Shown: piece after piece, positions 8,603 to 19,291 of the stretch
Layout of the letters: each line of letters starts with the position of its first letter
How positions within the stretch are numbered: the stretch's first letter is position 1
Assembly: GCF_021233355.1 (NCBI RefSeq)
Contig: NZ_CP089507.1
Coordinates: 2,853,001-2,917,000 of the forward strand
Direction: 5' to 3'
Length of the DNA stretch: 64,000 nt
Source of the DNA: Luteimonas fraxinea
GTDB lineage: Bacteria; Pseudomonadota; Gammaproteobacteria; Xanthomonadales; Xanthomonadaceae
Position numbers and translations under genes: made by a program
Notes under the pieces: generated by a model
The model's database searches: none
What the model was told of the DNA's origin: nothing
The model's input: only the letters and a program-made list of their open reading frames with translations

Positions 8603-9058
8603 ATGACGCGCGGAACGATCTGGATGGCGCTGCTGCTTGCGACGTCAACCGCTTGGCCCTCAGACCGCACAGCGCAGCCGCTAAGCTGCGTCTATACAGA
8701 CGGCTGCGGCTGCCGGGTCGCTGTGCCAAATATGCGCTGCCCAGCCAATCTGAGCACGCACTTTTTCCACGAGCTCGCCGAAGGGTCGCCTCTCAAATTC
8801 GATTTGGGAAAGAGAGAGGTGTTGGCGCAGTCCACCAAACCCTGGAACAACCATTTCGGTTATGGGGAAGGGGACTCGTGGACCGAGGACTTCCAGTTTC
8901 CTGGCGGAACCGCCCGCGTGGACTATTCGCCCGGGCGTTCAACATGCCCGAAGGACGCTGAGGACGGCTGCGAATACTTCGACGTTCGCGCGCGGGTCAA
9001 GATTTCTGACTCCGCTGGAGTGCGCAGCTATGAGGGTGTTGGCAAGTGTGGCTGCTGA
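8603..9058 (+). CDS. Exported cysteine-rich protein of unknown function
   Basis: I start it at the ATG at 8603, which opens directly onto a signal peptide (MTRGTIWMALLLATSTAWPS); the open frame extends upstream but without export features. The 151-residue product contains CVYTDGCGCRVAV near the mature N terminus, MRCPAN, STCPKDAEDGCEYF, and ends GVGKCGC. The even set of cysteines fits a disulfide-bonded periplasmic protein. No known domain seen. It lies between another small exported protein and a lipoprotein in the T4SS effector region, so it may be an orphan immunity protein or another T4SS-associated factor. Confidence 0.55.
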   Translation: MTRGTIWMALLLATSTAWPSDRTAQPLSCVYTDGCGCRVAVPNMRCPANLSTHFFHELAEGSPLKFDLGKREVLAQSTKPWNNHFGYGEGDSWTEDFQFPGGTARVDYSPGRSTCPKDAEDGCEYFDVRARVKISDSAGVRSYEGVGKCGC

Positions 9059-9117
9059 GTCCGACAGAGCTCGTGTGGCGATGGCGTTGTGATCGTGGTC
9101 TAAGAGGGAATACAGGT

Positions 9118-9720
9118 ATGCGATTAGCTTGCGTCGTTGCGATCCTTGCGCTTTCGGCCTGCGGCGGCCTAAGCGCGGACCAGAGCGCTGGGGGTCACCA
9201 GGTTAGAGACACTGCTGTGCCCCCGGCGTCCGCGCAGACCTCGCCGGCAGCAGCCCCTGAGAGTGCTCCCTTCAGTGGAGTCTGGGAGTCGTGTGAAGGC
9301 GCTGCGTCTTCTGATGAGTGCAGTCGCTATGTCCTGGTCCAGCGCGGTGAACGCATCTGCGGCACTTGGTCATACGTGGCCAGTGGTCAGAGCTACGAGG
9401 GGAAGCTCATCGCGAGGACTATCTCGGAAACAAGTGCAGTCGCTACGCAGATCTGCGGACGGGTCGGTGCGGAGACCAATACCGAGTGCGCGGATGGGTG
9501 GCAGGACACCGACAAAGCGCTGGATCTGTGCGGCGGGAAGCTTAGCGACATGGCGCGCGCGGACGGCACATGCGTGGCGGACTATCTAAGGGCGAGACTC
9601 TCTGAGCGCGCACTGCTCTTAGCGCAGCCTTGGATCGAAAAGTGTCTGACGGCTAACTTTTCAGGTCGCGTTGTTCGTAGGCAGCTCAGCCTGTCCGCAG
9701 GCCCGAGGCAACTCGTTTAG
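9118..9720 (+). CDS. Lipoprotein of unknown function, tail-to-tail with a predicted effector
   Basis: The ATG at 9118 begins a clear lipoprotein signal (MRLACVVAILALSACGG, lipobox LSAC); the frame extends upstream without signal features. The 200-residue product has a beta-rich middle (FSGVWESCEGAASSDECSR, GERICGTWSYVASG) that resembles lipocalin-like or DUF-type periplasmic proteins in pattern only. Its stop overlaps by four bases the stop of the oppositely oriented effector at 9717. Candidate immunity or accessory lipoprotein. Confidence 0.55.
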   Translation: MRLACVVAILALSACGGLSADQSAGGHQVRDTAVPPASAQTSPAAAPESAPFSGVWESCEGAASSDECSRYVLVQRGERICGTWSYVASGQSYEGKLIARTISETSAVATQICGRVGAETNTECADGWQDTDKALDLCGGKLSDMARADGTCVADYLRARLSERALLLAQPWIEKCLTANFSGRVVRRQLSLSAGPRQLV

Positions 9721-10448
9721 GCGTGTTGCTGCGACATTTCACCACGTGCGCGCTCAAGATCTCCCTGAGCCTGCTCGGCATGAGTCAGCTGCGCCGCGTG
9801 TGCCGAAGCATCCATCGCGAATGCTTGCCCGCGGGCAGATTCCTGCAGCGCTTCAATCGCAGTTCTCATACGCTCTGGATCTCCGGCGGAAGCCAAGAGC
9901 TGCTCGACTTGCGGGTCGCGTTTGTCACTCGTTGAGAGAGAGCGAGATGACGATCCATGGTCTTGGGCTTCAGTCGGTTGGTGCGGCGCGTCTTGGGTAG
10001 TTCTGCGCTGTTTTTCAAGCGCATCGATACTCTCGCGCATCTGTCTTGGCGTATCGGTCAGGCCCACGAGCTCAGAGGCGCTGACGCGCTCTCCCGTCAC
10101 GCGGTGGGCCGTGTCGCTAGCCCAGGAGGCGCAGGTGTTGGTGTATGCCCAAGTGACCTTTTCACGGGTCGCCGCTTCGAACGTCTTGAGCTGATCAGGT
10201 GTTAACGCGTAATAGCGACTCGCGGTCGCCTCAAAACCATTCTCGATGCCGCGGCGCACGTCGGTTGGGGGCGCCGCCTCCTGACTGAAGCGCGGATGGT
10301 CCGCCGGCCATAAGCCGTAGGCCTCGGTCTTACCACTTCGCGTGATCGTCAGCCAAGCGTGTCCATCGAGCAGAGGCGAGCCTGGCTCCGTATTCGTATG
10401 GATACCCAAAACGGCACGGTCACTCGGCCTTTGGTCTTGATCAGACAT
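9717..10448 (-). CDS. Predicted T4SS effector with permuted papain-like (His-first, Cys-second) hydrolase motifs
   Basis: A 243-residue protein without signal peptide. The N-terminal 140 residues carry LLDGHAWLTITRSG and then, about 75 residues later, TNTCASWASDTAH. A GHAW histidine before an N-x-C cysteine is the order seen in permuted NlpC/P60-like enzymes, so it may cut an amide or ester bond in wall or lipid. After a Ser/Arg linker, the tail (QVEQLLASAGDPERMRTAIE, then ARGQAFAMDASAHAA) aligns with the tails of the two other effectors here. A lipoprotein gene lies just upstream on the same strand (10476-10877). Enzyme class is an inference from motifs; effector status follows from the tail and the context. 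Confidence 0.6.
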   Translation of the reverse strand: MSDQDQRPSDRAVLGIHTNTEPGSPLLDGHAWLTITRSGKTEAYGLWPADHPRFSQEAAPPTDVRRGIENGFEATASRYYALTPDQLKTFEAATREKVTWAYTNTCASWASDTAHRVTGERVSASELVGLTDTPRQMRESIDALEKQRRTTQDAPHQPTEAQDHGSSSRSLSTSDKRDPQVEQLLASAGDPERMRTAIEALQESARGQAFAMDASAHAAQLTHAEQAQGDLERARGEMSQQHA

Positions 10449-10475
10449 CCGTGTCTTCCTTCTTGCGCAAGGTGA

Positions 10476-10877
10476 TTAGGGATAGACCTGCTTTTCGCCA
10501 TCGGCATGCAAAACGACGACGCGCGCGGCATCAAAGGGAAGGTGCACTTCCGCCTGCCAGCTATCGTCCAGGGGGATCACTGACTTCGCCATTGGCTCGC
10601 ACGGAGATCCCACAGCGCAGCGGCTGATGACAATGCGGAGCGCATCGTCGACACGCTCAAAATCAACGCCGCCGGAGTAGTGACTACTCTCAGGTCGGAC
10701 CTTGTAGCGGAACGAAATTTCCTTTTCCGAGCGCTTCTCAACGGTGATTGGCTCGACCATCGACTGCGTGTAGACGGGATTCATCCTTGCTCCTGTGCAT
10801 GCGGGTAGGACAGCAGATAACAGCAATAGCAGCGGCAATGCGCTGAGTCCATAAGGGTTAAGCGATCTGGGGGGCAT
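10476..10877 (-). CDS. Lipoprotein, probable immunity partner of the effector at 9717-10448
   Basis: The start at 10877 is set by a GGAG site 7 nt upstream on the minus strand (complement of 10885-10888). The 133-residue product opens MPPRSLNPYGLSALPLLLLL and has a lipobox ending LPAC. The mature part is beta-rich with a late cysteine pair (SRCAVGSPCEPMA). It precedes the signal-less predicted effector by 27 nt on the same strand, so the pair is probably one transcript. No family recognised; immunity role is inferred from this arrangement. Confidence 0.55.
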   Translation of the reverse strand: MPPRSLNPYGLSALPLLLLLSAVLPACTGARMNPVYTQSMVEPITVEKRSEKEISFRYKVRPESSHYSGGVDFERVDDALRIVISRCAVGSPCEPMAKSVIPLDDSWQAEVHLPFDAARVVVLHADGEKQVYP

Positions 10878-10948
10878 GCTTGAGCTCCGTTCTCGCTCCA
10901 CTTCCGTGCCCGTCCGAACATGCGAGCTGGCGGCGGAGCAGGTGCAAT

Positions 10949-11335
10949 CTACCAGCGCCCGTTAGAAGTCGGTCTGGCTGCACTAGGGAGACTGATTGGA
11001 AGAGTCACGCCTTCGTACGGTCGCATCTGCTCGAGCCTCTCAAGATTTTGGCGATCCGTATCCGAAAGTCCACCCTTCAACTCAATCGCAAACGCAACGT
11101 ATACGTCCTCGAGGCTTGGGTTTTTTAGATCAGCAAAAACCCCTTCTGCGAAAGCGCGGTGGCAGGGAACATCGGTAAAAGGTTCGAGAACTCGGCCAGC
11201 CTTTGCGACTAGAGTCAGATCACCAAGCCCCGTTAGCAAGCTTTGAACTATTCGTTTGCTCTTGTGAAGAAGCAGGACTCGCTCCAGTCGCTCCGCGGTC
11301 ACTCTCAGCTTGTTCGGATCAATTGAGATGGTCAT
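10949..11335 (-). CDS. Hypothetical protein
   Basis: A 128-residue soluble protein if it starts at MTISIDPNKLRV (11335), preceded by a weak GAGAAG site; an in-frame start at 11449 is possible. It is helical (RLERVLLLHKSKRIVQSLL) with a central GRVLEPFTDVPCHRAFAEG segment and an acidic stretch NPSLEDVYVAFAIEL. No signal peptide and no known domain. It is upstream of and on the same strand as the lipoprotein/effector pair, about 70 nt away, so may belong to the same transcript. Confidence 0.5.
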   Translation of the reverse strand: MTISIDPNKLRVTAERLERVLLLHKSKRIVQSLLTGLGDLTLVAKAGRVLEPFTDVPCHRAFAEGVFADLKNPSLEDVYVAFAIELKGGLSDTDRQNLERLEQMRPYEGVTLPISLPSAARPTSNGRW

Positions 11336-11449
11336 GGACTTCTCTGATTTAACTAGTTTTTTTGTCTCGCTCGACGAATTCAAGTCTTCTGCGTGGCAAC
11401 CGCTCAATTCGTTCGTGCACGCCAAACTGCAAGGAATCATCCACACCAA

Positions 11450-12999
<1,550 letters not shown>

Positions 13000-13025
13000 C
13001 CGCGCAGTCTCGCGACGCGATACCC

Positions 13026-13056
13026 GAAGCCCCGCACATGCGGGGCTTCTTGTTTT
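13026..13056 (+). terminator. Rho-independent terminator of gapA
   Basis: GAAGCCCCGCA (13026-13036) pairs with its exact complement at 13039-13049, followed by TTGTTTT. A strong stem plus T-rich tail directly after gapA. Confidence 0.85.
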
Positions 13057-13114
13057 CGGGAGTTCGCCGCGTAAGGTGGCCGGGCGCGCCCTCCGGCGCC
13101 GCGGGGGGGGTGCC

Positions 13115-15829
13115 ATGGAAGAACTCGTCGTACTGATCGGGCTCGCGCTGCTGACGGTGCCTGTTCTGCTGATCGTCGGACTGGTCATGCTGTTCGGCTT
13201 GCGCCGCCGCGTGGCCGATCTTGAAGACCTCAGCGAACGGCTGCGCGCGGAGATCGCCGGTCGGGCGATGCCAGCAGCGCCGGCGCCTTCGGTGGCCTCA
13301 CGCGCAGCGCCCGCAGTTTCGGTGGCCGCGCCCGTCGAGCCTCCTGCAGCTGCGCCGAAGCCGGTCACGGAACCGATACGCCCCGCATCGCCTGCACCCG
13401 CCGCTGGCCCGCCGCCGTTGCCGCCCACGCCGCCGCGCGAGACCTGGCGCGATGCGGACCCCGTGCGTCCGATGCCGTCCGATGCCCCGCGCGCTGCACC
13501 GGCTGCGCCGGCAGGACCGGACGTGTTCGAGCGCGGCCTGCGTCTGGTCCGGCAGTGGTTCACCTCCGGCAACGTGCCGGTGAAGATCGGCATGCTGGTG
13601 CTGTTCGCCGGCGTCGCCGCGTTGCTCAAGTACGCGAGTGACGAGGGCCTGCTGCAGGTGCCGGTGTCGCTGCGCCTGGTCGGCGTATCTGTTGCTGCAG
13701 TCGCCGGATTGGTCTTCGGCTGGATACGTCGTGACAGTCACCGCACATTCGCGCTGAGCCTGCAGGGCGGGATGATCGGCATCCTGCTGCTGGTGGTATT
13801 CGCCGCATCGCGGATGTTCGGGCTGGTGCCGATGGAGTTCGCGTTCGCCGCAAGTGTGGCGCTGGTGTTCGGCGCCGGTGCGCTGGCGGTGTTGCAGGGT
13901 GCGATGGCGCTGGCGGTGTTCGCGGTGCTGGCCGGCTTCCTCGCGCCGGTCTGGCTGTCGACCGGCAGCGGCAACCACGTCGCGCTGTTCGGTTACTACG
14001 CGGTGCTCAATGCGGCGATCGTCGCCATCGCGTGGTTCCGCGCCTGGCGTCTGCTCAATCTGCTGGGCTTCGTCTTCACCTTCGGCATCGGCACGCTCTG
14101 GGGCGTGCTCGATTACGATGCTACCGACTACGCGTCCGCGCAGGCGTTCCTCGCGTTGTTCTTCGCGATCTATCTGGCGGTGCCCCTGCTGCACGCGCGG
14201 CGCCGGCCGATGGGGCGTCGCGATCTGATCGATGGCTGCCTCGTGTTCGGCACGCCGTTGATCGCGTTCTCGCTGCAGTCGGGGCTGATGCGCGACGACA
14301 CGACCACGCTGGCCCTGTGTGCACTCGGTCTCGCCGCGGTGTACGCCGGCCTGTCGTGGTGGCTGCGTCGCGGCGGTCGCTTCGAGGTGCTGCAGCAGTG
14401 CTACGCCTTGCTGGCCGCGGGCTTCGCGACGCTGGCGGTGCCGCTGGCGCTGTCGGCGCAGGCCACCGCCAGCGTGTTCGCGCTCGAAGGTGCGGCGCTG
14501 GTGTGGCTGGGCCTGCGGCAGCAGCGGCGTCTGCCGCGCTGGTCGGGCATCGCGCTGCAGGTCGCGGCGCTGGTCGCATATGTGTTCGCGGCCGGCAACA
14601 CGACGATCGACGACACACCGTTCGTGCACGGCCTGTTCGTCGGCGCGATGTTGTTCGTCATCGCCGGATTCGCGATCGCCTGGGCGTATTCGCGTGCGGG
14701 CGCGGTCGCAGCCGCGCGCATCGCTTACATCTGGGCGATGCTCTGGTGGCTCGGTGCATGGGTCTTCGAACTGCAGCGCGTACTGCCCGCCCGCGATGTC
14801 CCCGATGCGTGGCTGGTGCTGGCCGCGGTCACCGGCTGGCTGGCGGCCGAACGCAACCGGCGCGTGTTCGATCCGCTGCTTGCCGGCACTGCATGCCTGG
14901 CACTGGCTGCCGCGCTGCCGCTGGCGATCCTGCAGGCCGAAGCGCATCAGCAGCCGTTCGCCGGAAACGGCATCTGGGCGTGGCTCGTGTTCGCTGCGCT
15001 CGGCGTGCGCAGCCTGTTGTGCCTGCGTGTCGGCGACAGCGGGTTTGCCCGTACCGCGCAGTTCGTCTGGTGGCTGCTGTGGCCGTTCGCGGTGTCGCTG
15101 TTGCTGGTGCAGCTGTCCGACCGGATCGGTGGCGGCGATGGCTGGTGGCTGGTCGCCGCGGTCGCGCCTTGGCTGGTGATCACTGCGGTGTCGCTGCTGC
15201 GCTGGCCGTGGCTCACGCATCCACTCGGCGCGGCATTCGATCCGATGCGCGCGATGTTCCGCACGACGTGCTGTGTGCTGCTGGCGCTCTGGTGGTGTGT
15301 GGCGCTGCGTGACGCTGGCGATCCCACGCCGCTGCCGTGGATCGCAGTCGTCAATCCACTCGACCTTGCACAGATCGCAGCGCTGCTGCTGATCGCGCGC
15401 TGGCTGTGGAGCGGCGATACACTCGTCGGGCTGCGCGCTCGCGTACCGCTGCTGTCGGCCGGCGCGTTTCTGCTGGTTACCGCGATCACGCTGCGTGGCG
15501 CGCATCACTGGGGCGGCGTGCCGTGGAACATGGCGCTCGTCGACAGCAGCCTGGCGCAGACCAGTCTGACCATCGTGTGGAGCGTGCTCGGCGTGCTCGG
15601 CTGGGTCATCGGCTCGCGCCGTGGTCAGCGCGTGTTGTGGCTGGCGGGCGCGGTGCTGATGGCGATCGTGCTGGCCAAACTGGTGCTGGTGGATCGCAGC
15701 CATCTCGGCAATCTGTGGGGCATCGGGTCCTTCATCGCCTATGGCCTGCTGTGCACGGTCGTCGGCTTCTTCGCGCCGGCGCCGCCGCGCACCCCCACTT
15801 TCGAACCGGCACAGGAGGCCGGCGCATGA
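13115..15829 (+). CDS. DUF2339 polytopic membrane protein
   Basis: A 904-residue protein starting at the ATG at 13115 (the GTG at 13076 would add 13 Arg/Gly-rich residues ahead of the membrane segment). After one N-terminal membrane helix and a short coiled segment (RRRVADLEDLSERLRAEI) comes a Pro/Ala-rich linker of about 85 residues, then more than 20 hydrophobic helices filling the rest, starting near WFTSGNVPVKIGMLVLFAGV. This layout is characteristic of the DUF2339 family, whose function is unknown. Its stop overlaps the start of a DUF3999 gene, a pairing common in gamma-proteobacteria that suggests a joint envelope role. Confidence 0.85.
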   Translation: MEELVVLIGLALLTVPVLLIVGLVMLFGLRRRVADLEDLSERLRAEIAGRAMPAAPAPSVASRAAPAVSVAAPVEPPAAAPKPVTEPIRPASPAPAAGPPPLPPTPPRETWRDADPVRPMPSDAPRAAPAAPAGPDVFERGLRLVRQWFTSGNVPVKIGMLVLFAGVAALLKYASDEGLLQVPVSLRLVGVSVAAVAGLVFGWIRRDSHRTFALSLQGGMIGILLLVVFAASRMFGLVPMEFAFAASVALVFGAGALAVLQGAMALAVFAVLAGFLAPVWLSTGSGNHVALFGYYAVLNAAIVAIAWFRAWRLLNLLGFVFTFGIGTLWGVLDYDATDYASAQAFLALFFAIYLAVPLLHARRRPMGRRDLIDGCLVFGTPLIAFSLQSGLMRDDTTTLALCALGLAAVYAGLSWWLRRGGRFEVLQQCYALLAAGFATLAVPLALSAQATASVFALEGAALVWLGLRQQRRLPRWSGIALQVAALVAYVFAAGNTTIDDTPFVHGLFVGAMLFVIAGFAIAWAYSRAGAVAAARIAYIWAMLWWLGAWVFELQRVLPARDVPDAWLVLAAVTGWLAAERNRRVFDPLLAGTACLALAAALPLAILQAEAHQQPFAGNGIWAWLVFAALGVRSLLCLRVGDSGFARTAQFVWWLLWPFAVSLLLVQLSDRIGGGDGWWLVAAVAPWLVITAVSLLRWPWLTHPLGAAFDPMRAMFRTTCCVLLALWWCVALRDAGDPTPLPWIAVVNPLDLAQIAALLLIARWLWSGDTLVGLRARVPLLSAGAFLLVTAITLRGAHHWGGVPWNMALVDSSLAQTSLTIVWSVLGVLGWVIGSRRGQRVLWLAGAVLMAIVLAKLVLVDRSHLGNLWGIGSFIAYGLLCTVVGFFAPAPPRTPTFEPAQEAGA

Positions 15830-17190
15830 ATCGGACTCTGAAATGCTTGGCCGTCCTCGTCGGCGGTGTCTTCTGCAGCGTGGCGATCGCAGCCGCCGGC
15901 GATGAGGCCTTCGTCGCGCAATGGCCGCTGAGCCTGCCGTCGTCCGATGCCGGCGCCTACCAGGTCGAACTCGACGAAGCGGTCTACGCGACCACGGTGT
16001 CGCCGGCCTTGCGCGATCTGGTGGTGGTCAATGGAGATGGCAATCAGGTGCCAGCGCTGCTGCAGTCGGCACCTGCGCCCGCGGCACGCCGCACGACGCA
16101 GGCGCTGGCCTGGTTCCCGCTGCCGGCAACGGCCGCGCGCGTGGGCAGCGACATCGCCGCGATCAGCGAACTCGATCCCGACGGTCGCCTGCGTCGCATC
16201 CAGTGGCGGCCCGCGCCGGGCGACGCGCCGCCGGCCGCGTTGCTGGTGGATGCCAGCGCATCGGCACTGCCGCTGCAGGCGCTGGTGCTGGACTGGGGCG
16301 TCGCGGACGTGGCGTTCGAGCGCACGATGCGGGTCGAAGGTTCGGAGGATCTGCGCGACTGGCAGCCGTTGTCCGCAGGCGGTCGTCTGCTCGATCTGCG
16401 TCGCGGCGAAGAGAGACTGGTCGAGCGGCGGATCGTGTTCGATACGCCGGTGCGCATGCGCTATCTGCGTCTTTCGCCGGGTGCCGGCGCCGGTGTGATG
16501 CCGGCAATCGTGTCGGTGACTGGCGAATCGCCGGCGGTGTCCGATGCGCCCGCGCTGCAGTGGCGCGCGCTCGATCCGGCCGGACCGGCCGATGCCGAGG
16601 GGGGCGTCGTGTTCCATCTCGATGCGCGCGTGCCGGTGACGCATGTGGATCTCGGCCTCGACGGCAATACGACCGCGCGCTGGACGCTGTCGGTGCGTGA
16701 GAACGACGCCGCCCCGTGGCGCACGATCGCCGACGACTGGCTGGTCTACCGGGTCGGCGCGGATGCGGGTTCCCGCACGCCACCGCTCGCGCTCGATGTG
16801 GCCGTGCGCGAGCGCCAGTGGCGTCTGGTGCCGGATGCACCCGCTGCCGGCGCGGCGCCCGTGCTGCGACTCGGCTATCGGCCGGAGCGTCTGGTGTTCG
16901 TCGCCGAGGGCGCCGCGCCGTTCTCGCTGCGCGCGGGCAGTGGCCGCGCCAAACGCGTCGATGCCGCGGTGGCGCCATTGCTGGCGGATCTACTAGCGCG
17001 CAATGGCGGTCGCTGGGCACCGGCCGTCGCGACGCTCGGCGCGCGGACGGAACTCGCCGGTCCAGCCGCACTCGACGACACGCCGCCGCGCGATTGGGGC
17101 ACCTGGCTGCTGTGGGGCGTGCTGGTGCTGGGCGTGCTGCTGGTCGGCGGCTTCGCGCTGAGTCTGCTGAAGGCGCCGAAGCCGCGTTGA
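15826..17190 (+). CDS. DUF3999 exported membrane-anchored protein
   Basis: A 454-residue protein with signal peptide (MNRTLKCLAVLVGGVFCSVA, cleavage after IAAAG), a long beta-rich periplasmic region with discoidin-like strands (RMRYLRLSPGAG, TRWTLSVREND-type segments) and a C-terminal membrane helix (WLLWGVLVLGVLLVGGFALS). That is the DUF3999 layout. The ATG at 15826 overlaps the DUF2339 stop and has an AGGAGG site (15812-15817). It presumably works with the DUF2339 protein in the envelope; function unknown. Confidence 0.8.
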   Translation: MNRTLKCLAVLVGGVFCSVAIAAAGDEAFVAQWPLSLPSSDAGAYQVELDEAVYATTVSPALRDLVVVNGDGNQVPALLQSAPAPAARRTTQALAWFPLPATAARVGSDIAAISELDPDGRLRRIQWRPAPGDAPPAALLVDASASALPLQALVLDWGVADVAFERTMRVEGSEDLRDWQPLSAGGRLLDLRRGEERLVERRIVFDTPVRMRYLRLSPGAGAGVMPAIVSVTGESPAVSDAPALQWRALDPAGPADAEGGVVFHLDARVPVTHVDLGLDGNTTARWTLSVRENDAAPWRTIADDWLVYRVGADAGSRTPPLALDVAVRERQWRLVPDAPAAGAAPVLRLGYRPERLVFVAEGAAPFSLRAGSGRAKRVDAAVAPLLADLLARNGGRWAPAVATLGARTELAGPAALDDTPPRDWGTWLLWGVLVLGVLLVGGFALSLLKAPKPR

Positions 17191-17324
17191 GATCGCGAGG
17201 CGACCACGCGCGAGCGCGCCTGCCGGAATGATTCGCGCCGGGTTTGCCTGTCCACGTCTACACCGCTGACAATGGACGGCTGACGCACACGCGTTCTCCT
17301 TCCGAATACAGCGAGCCCAGCGCC

Positions 17325-18500
17325 ATGACCATCGTCCGCATGACCGACCTCGACCTTTCCGGCAAGCGCGTGCTGATCCGGCAGGATCTCAACGTCCCCG
17401 TCGACGGCGGCACGATCACCTCCGACCAGCGCATCACCGCGTCGCTGCCGACGCTGAAGGCCGCACTGGCGCAGGGCGCGGCGGTCATGGTGACTTCGCA
17501 TCTGGGGCGTCCGAAGGAAGGCAGCTGGAGCGAGGCCGACTCGCTGGCGCCGGTGGCCGCGCGTCTATCCGAGCTGCTCGGTATCGACGTGCCGCTGGTG
17601 CGCGACTGGGTGGACGGTGTCGACGTCGCGCCGGGCCAGCTGGTGCTGCTGGAAAACTGCCGCATGAATGTCGGCGAGAAGGCTGATGACGAGGCGCTGT
17701 CGAAGAGGTACGCGGCGCTCTGCGACGTGTTCGTCATGGATGCATTCGGCACCGCGCACCGCGCGCAGGCCTCGACGCACGGCGTGATTCGCCATGCTGC
17801 GACCGCCGCCGGTGGCCCGCTGCTGATGGCCGAACTCGACGCGCTGGCCAAGGCGCTCGACGCGCCGGCGCGTCCGCTGCTGGCGATCGTTGCGGGCAGC
17901 AAGGTCTCGACCAAGCTCGAACTGCTGTCGTCGCTGGTCGGCAAGGTGGACCAGCTGATCGTGGGTGGCGGCATCGCCAACACCTTCATCGCAGCACTGG
18001 GTCACAGCGTCGGCAAGTCGCTGGTCGAGACCGATCTGCTCGACACCGCGAAGCAGGTCATGGCTGACGCCAAGGCACGCGGCGCCGACATTCCGGTGCC
18101 GACCGACGTCGTCGTCGCGCCTGCGTTCGCGGCCGATGCGCCGGCGACGGTCAAGGCGGTGGATGCGGTCGAGGCCGACGACATGATCCTCGACATCGGC
18201 CCGGACACCGCGAAGCGCTACGCCGCGATGATCGCCGACGCGGGCACCGTGGTCTGGAATGGTCCGGTCGGCGTGTTCGAGTTCGACGCGTTCGGCAAGG
18301 GCACTGAAGCACTGGCGCGCGCGATCGCGTCGTCGAAGGCGTTCTCGATCGCCGGTGGCGGCGACACGCTGGCGGCAGTCGACAAGTACGGCATCGCCGA
18401 TGACGTGTCCTACATCTCCACAGGTGGCGGCGCGTTCCTGGAATTCCTCGAAGGCAAGACGCTGCCGGCGGTCGCGGCGCTCGACGCCCGCGGCGCATGA
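17325..18500 (+). CDS. pgk: Phosphoglycerate kinase
   Basis: A 391-residue glycolytic enzyme transferring phosphate from 1,3-bisphosphoglycerate to ADP. It shows [17 protein letters not shown] near the N terminus, TSHLGRP (substrate-binding basic patch), [13 protein letters not shown], and near the end [19 protein letters not shown] and GGGDTLAAV. The start at 17325 ([11 protein letters not shown]) matches the usual N terminus of the family. The next gene overlaps the stop by four bases. Confidence 0.96.
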   Translation: MTIVRMTDLDLSGKRVLIRQDLNVPVDGGTITSDQRITASLPTLKAALAQGAAVMVTSHLGRPKEGSWSEADSLAPVAARLSELLGIDVPLVRDWVDGVDVAPGQLVLLENCRMNVGEKADDEALSKRYAALCDVFVMDAFGTAHRAQASTHGVIRHAATAAGGPLLMAELDALAKALDAPARPLLAIVAGSKVSTKLELLSSLVGKVDQLIVGGGIANTFIAALGHSVGKSLVETDLLDTAKQVMADAKARGADIPVPTDVVVAPAFAADAPATVKAVDAVEADDMILDIGPDTAKRYAAMIADAGTVVWNGPVGVFEFDAFGKGTEALARAIASSKAFSIAGGGDTLAAVDKYGIADDVSYISTGGGAFLEFLEGKTLPAVAALDARGA

Positions 18501-19138
18501 CGCAGGCGCTGTTCTTCGATCTCGACGGCACCCTGATCGATTCGGAGCCAGGCATCCTCGGCGGCATCGCGCACACGCTCGATGCGCTGGGGCATCCGCC
18601 GCTGTCACGCGAGGCGCTGCTGCCGTGGATCGGTCCGCCGCTGCGCGACAGTTACGAGGCGCTGTTCGACGGCGATCGTACGCGTGCCGAACAGGCGGTC
18701 GCGCTGTATCGCGAACGCTACGACGCGCGTGGCTGGCGTGAGCATTCGGTGTACGCCGACATCCCCGAAACGATCGCAACGCTGCAGGCCGCCGGTCACC
18801 GGCTGGCGGTCGTCACTTCGAAGAACGAAGGCTTCGCGCGACGCATCCTCGATGCGCTGCCGTTCGGCGCGGCATTCGAAACCGTGGTCGGCGCCAGCGA
18901 CGACGGCACGCGTCGGTACAAGCGCGAACTGATCGCCGAGGCGCTGTCGCGTCTCGCGCTGACCGCAACGGACGCCACGATGATCGGCGACCGTCGCTAC
19001 GACATGGAAGGCGCGCGCCAGCACGGCATGCGCGGCATCGGCGTGCTGTGGGGCTTCGGCGCTGCGGATGAGCTGCGCGCCGCGGGCGCGGATGTCGTCG
19101 TCGAATCGCCTGCTGCGCTGCTGGCCGCACTGGGTTGA
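18497..19138 (+). CDS. HAD-superfamily hydrolase, phosphoglycolate-phosphatase-like
   Basis: A 213-residue enzyme with HAD motif [12 protein letters not shown] (nucleophile Asp8, acid Asp10), motif [10 protein letters not shown], a lysine in YKRELI and motif [15 protein letters not shown]. The helical cap after motif I places it with Gph/PgmB-type phosphatases. The ATG overlaps the pgk stop (ATGA), so it is translationally coupled to glycolysis and may clear phosphorylated by-products. Exact substrate cannot be told from sequence. Confidence 0.85.
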   Translation: MTQALFFDLDGTLIDSEPGILGGIAHTLDALGHPPLSREALLPWIGPPLRDSYEALFDGDRTRAEQAVALYRERYDARGWREHSVYADIPETIATLQAAGHRLAVVTSKNEGFARRILDALPFGAAFETVVGASDDGTRRYKRELIAEALSRLALTATDATMIGDRRYDMEGARQHGMRGIGVLWGFGAADELRAAGADVVVESPAALLAALG

Positions 19139-19291
19139 GCGACAGCACCGTGCACGGGTCGCGTTCACTGCGAGACCCGGCGCCGGAAACGCGCGCTGGC
19201 CCGCGTGCTTTAACGCTTCGCCAACCTGCCACTACCGCTTCACTGCGAGGGTGAGGCGGCGGCGATTTGCCGCGAAGTGGAGGGCAGCACC

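Noticed and set aside
3472..10448. Annotating the effector tails as XVIPCD
   Set aside because: The expected GL-x-x-ID-x-V type core of that domain is not visible and the tail is about half as long.
13298..15703. An 801-codon minus-strand open frame across the DUF2339 gene
   Set aside because: It is a shadow of the GC-rich plus-strand gene: rich in Arg, Gln and His, no domain, while the plus frame has clear membrane helices and a coupled partner.
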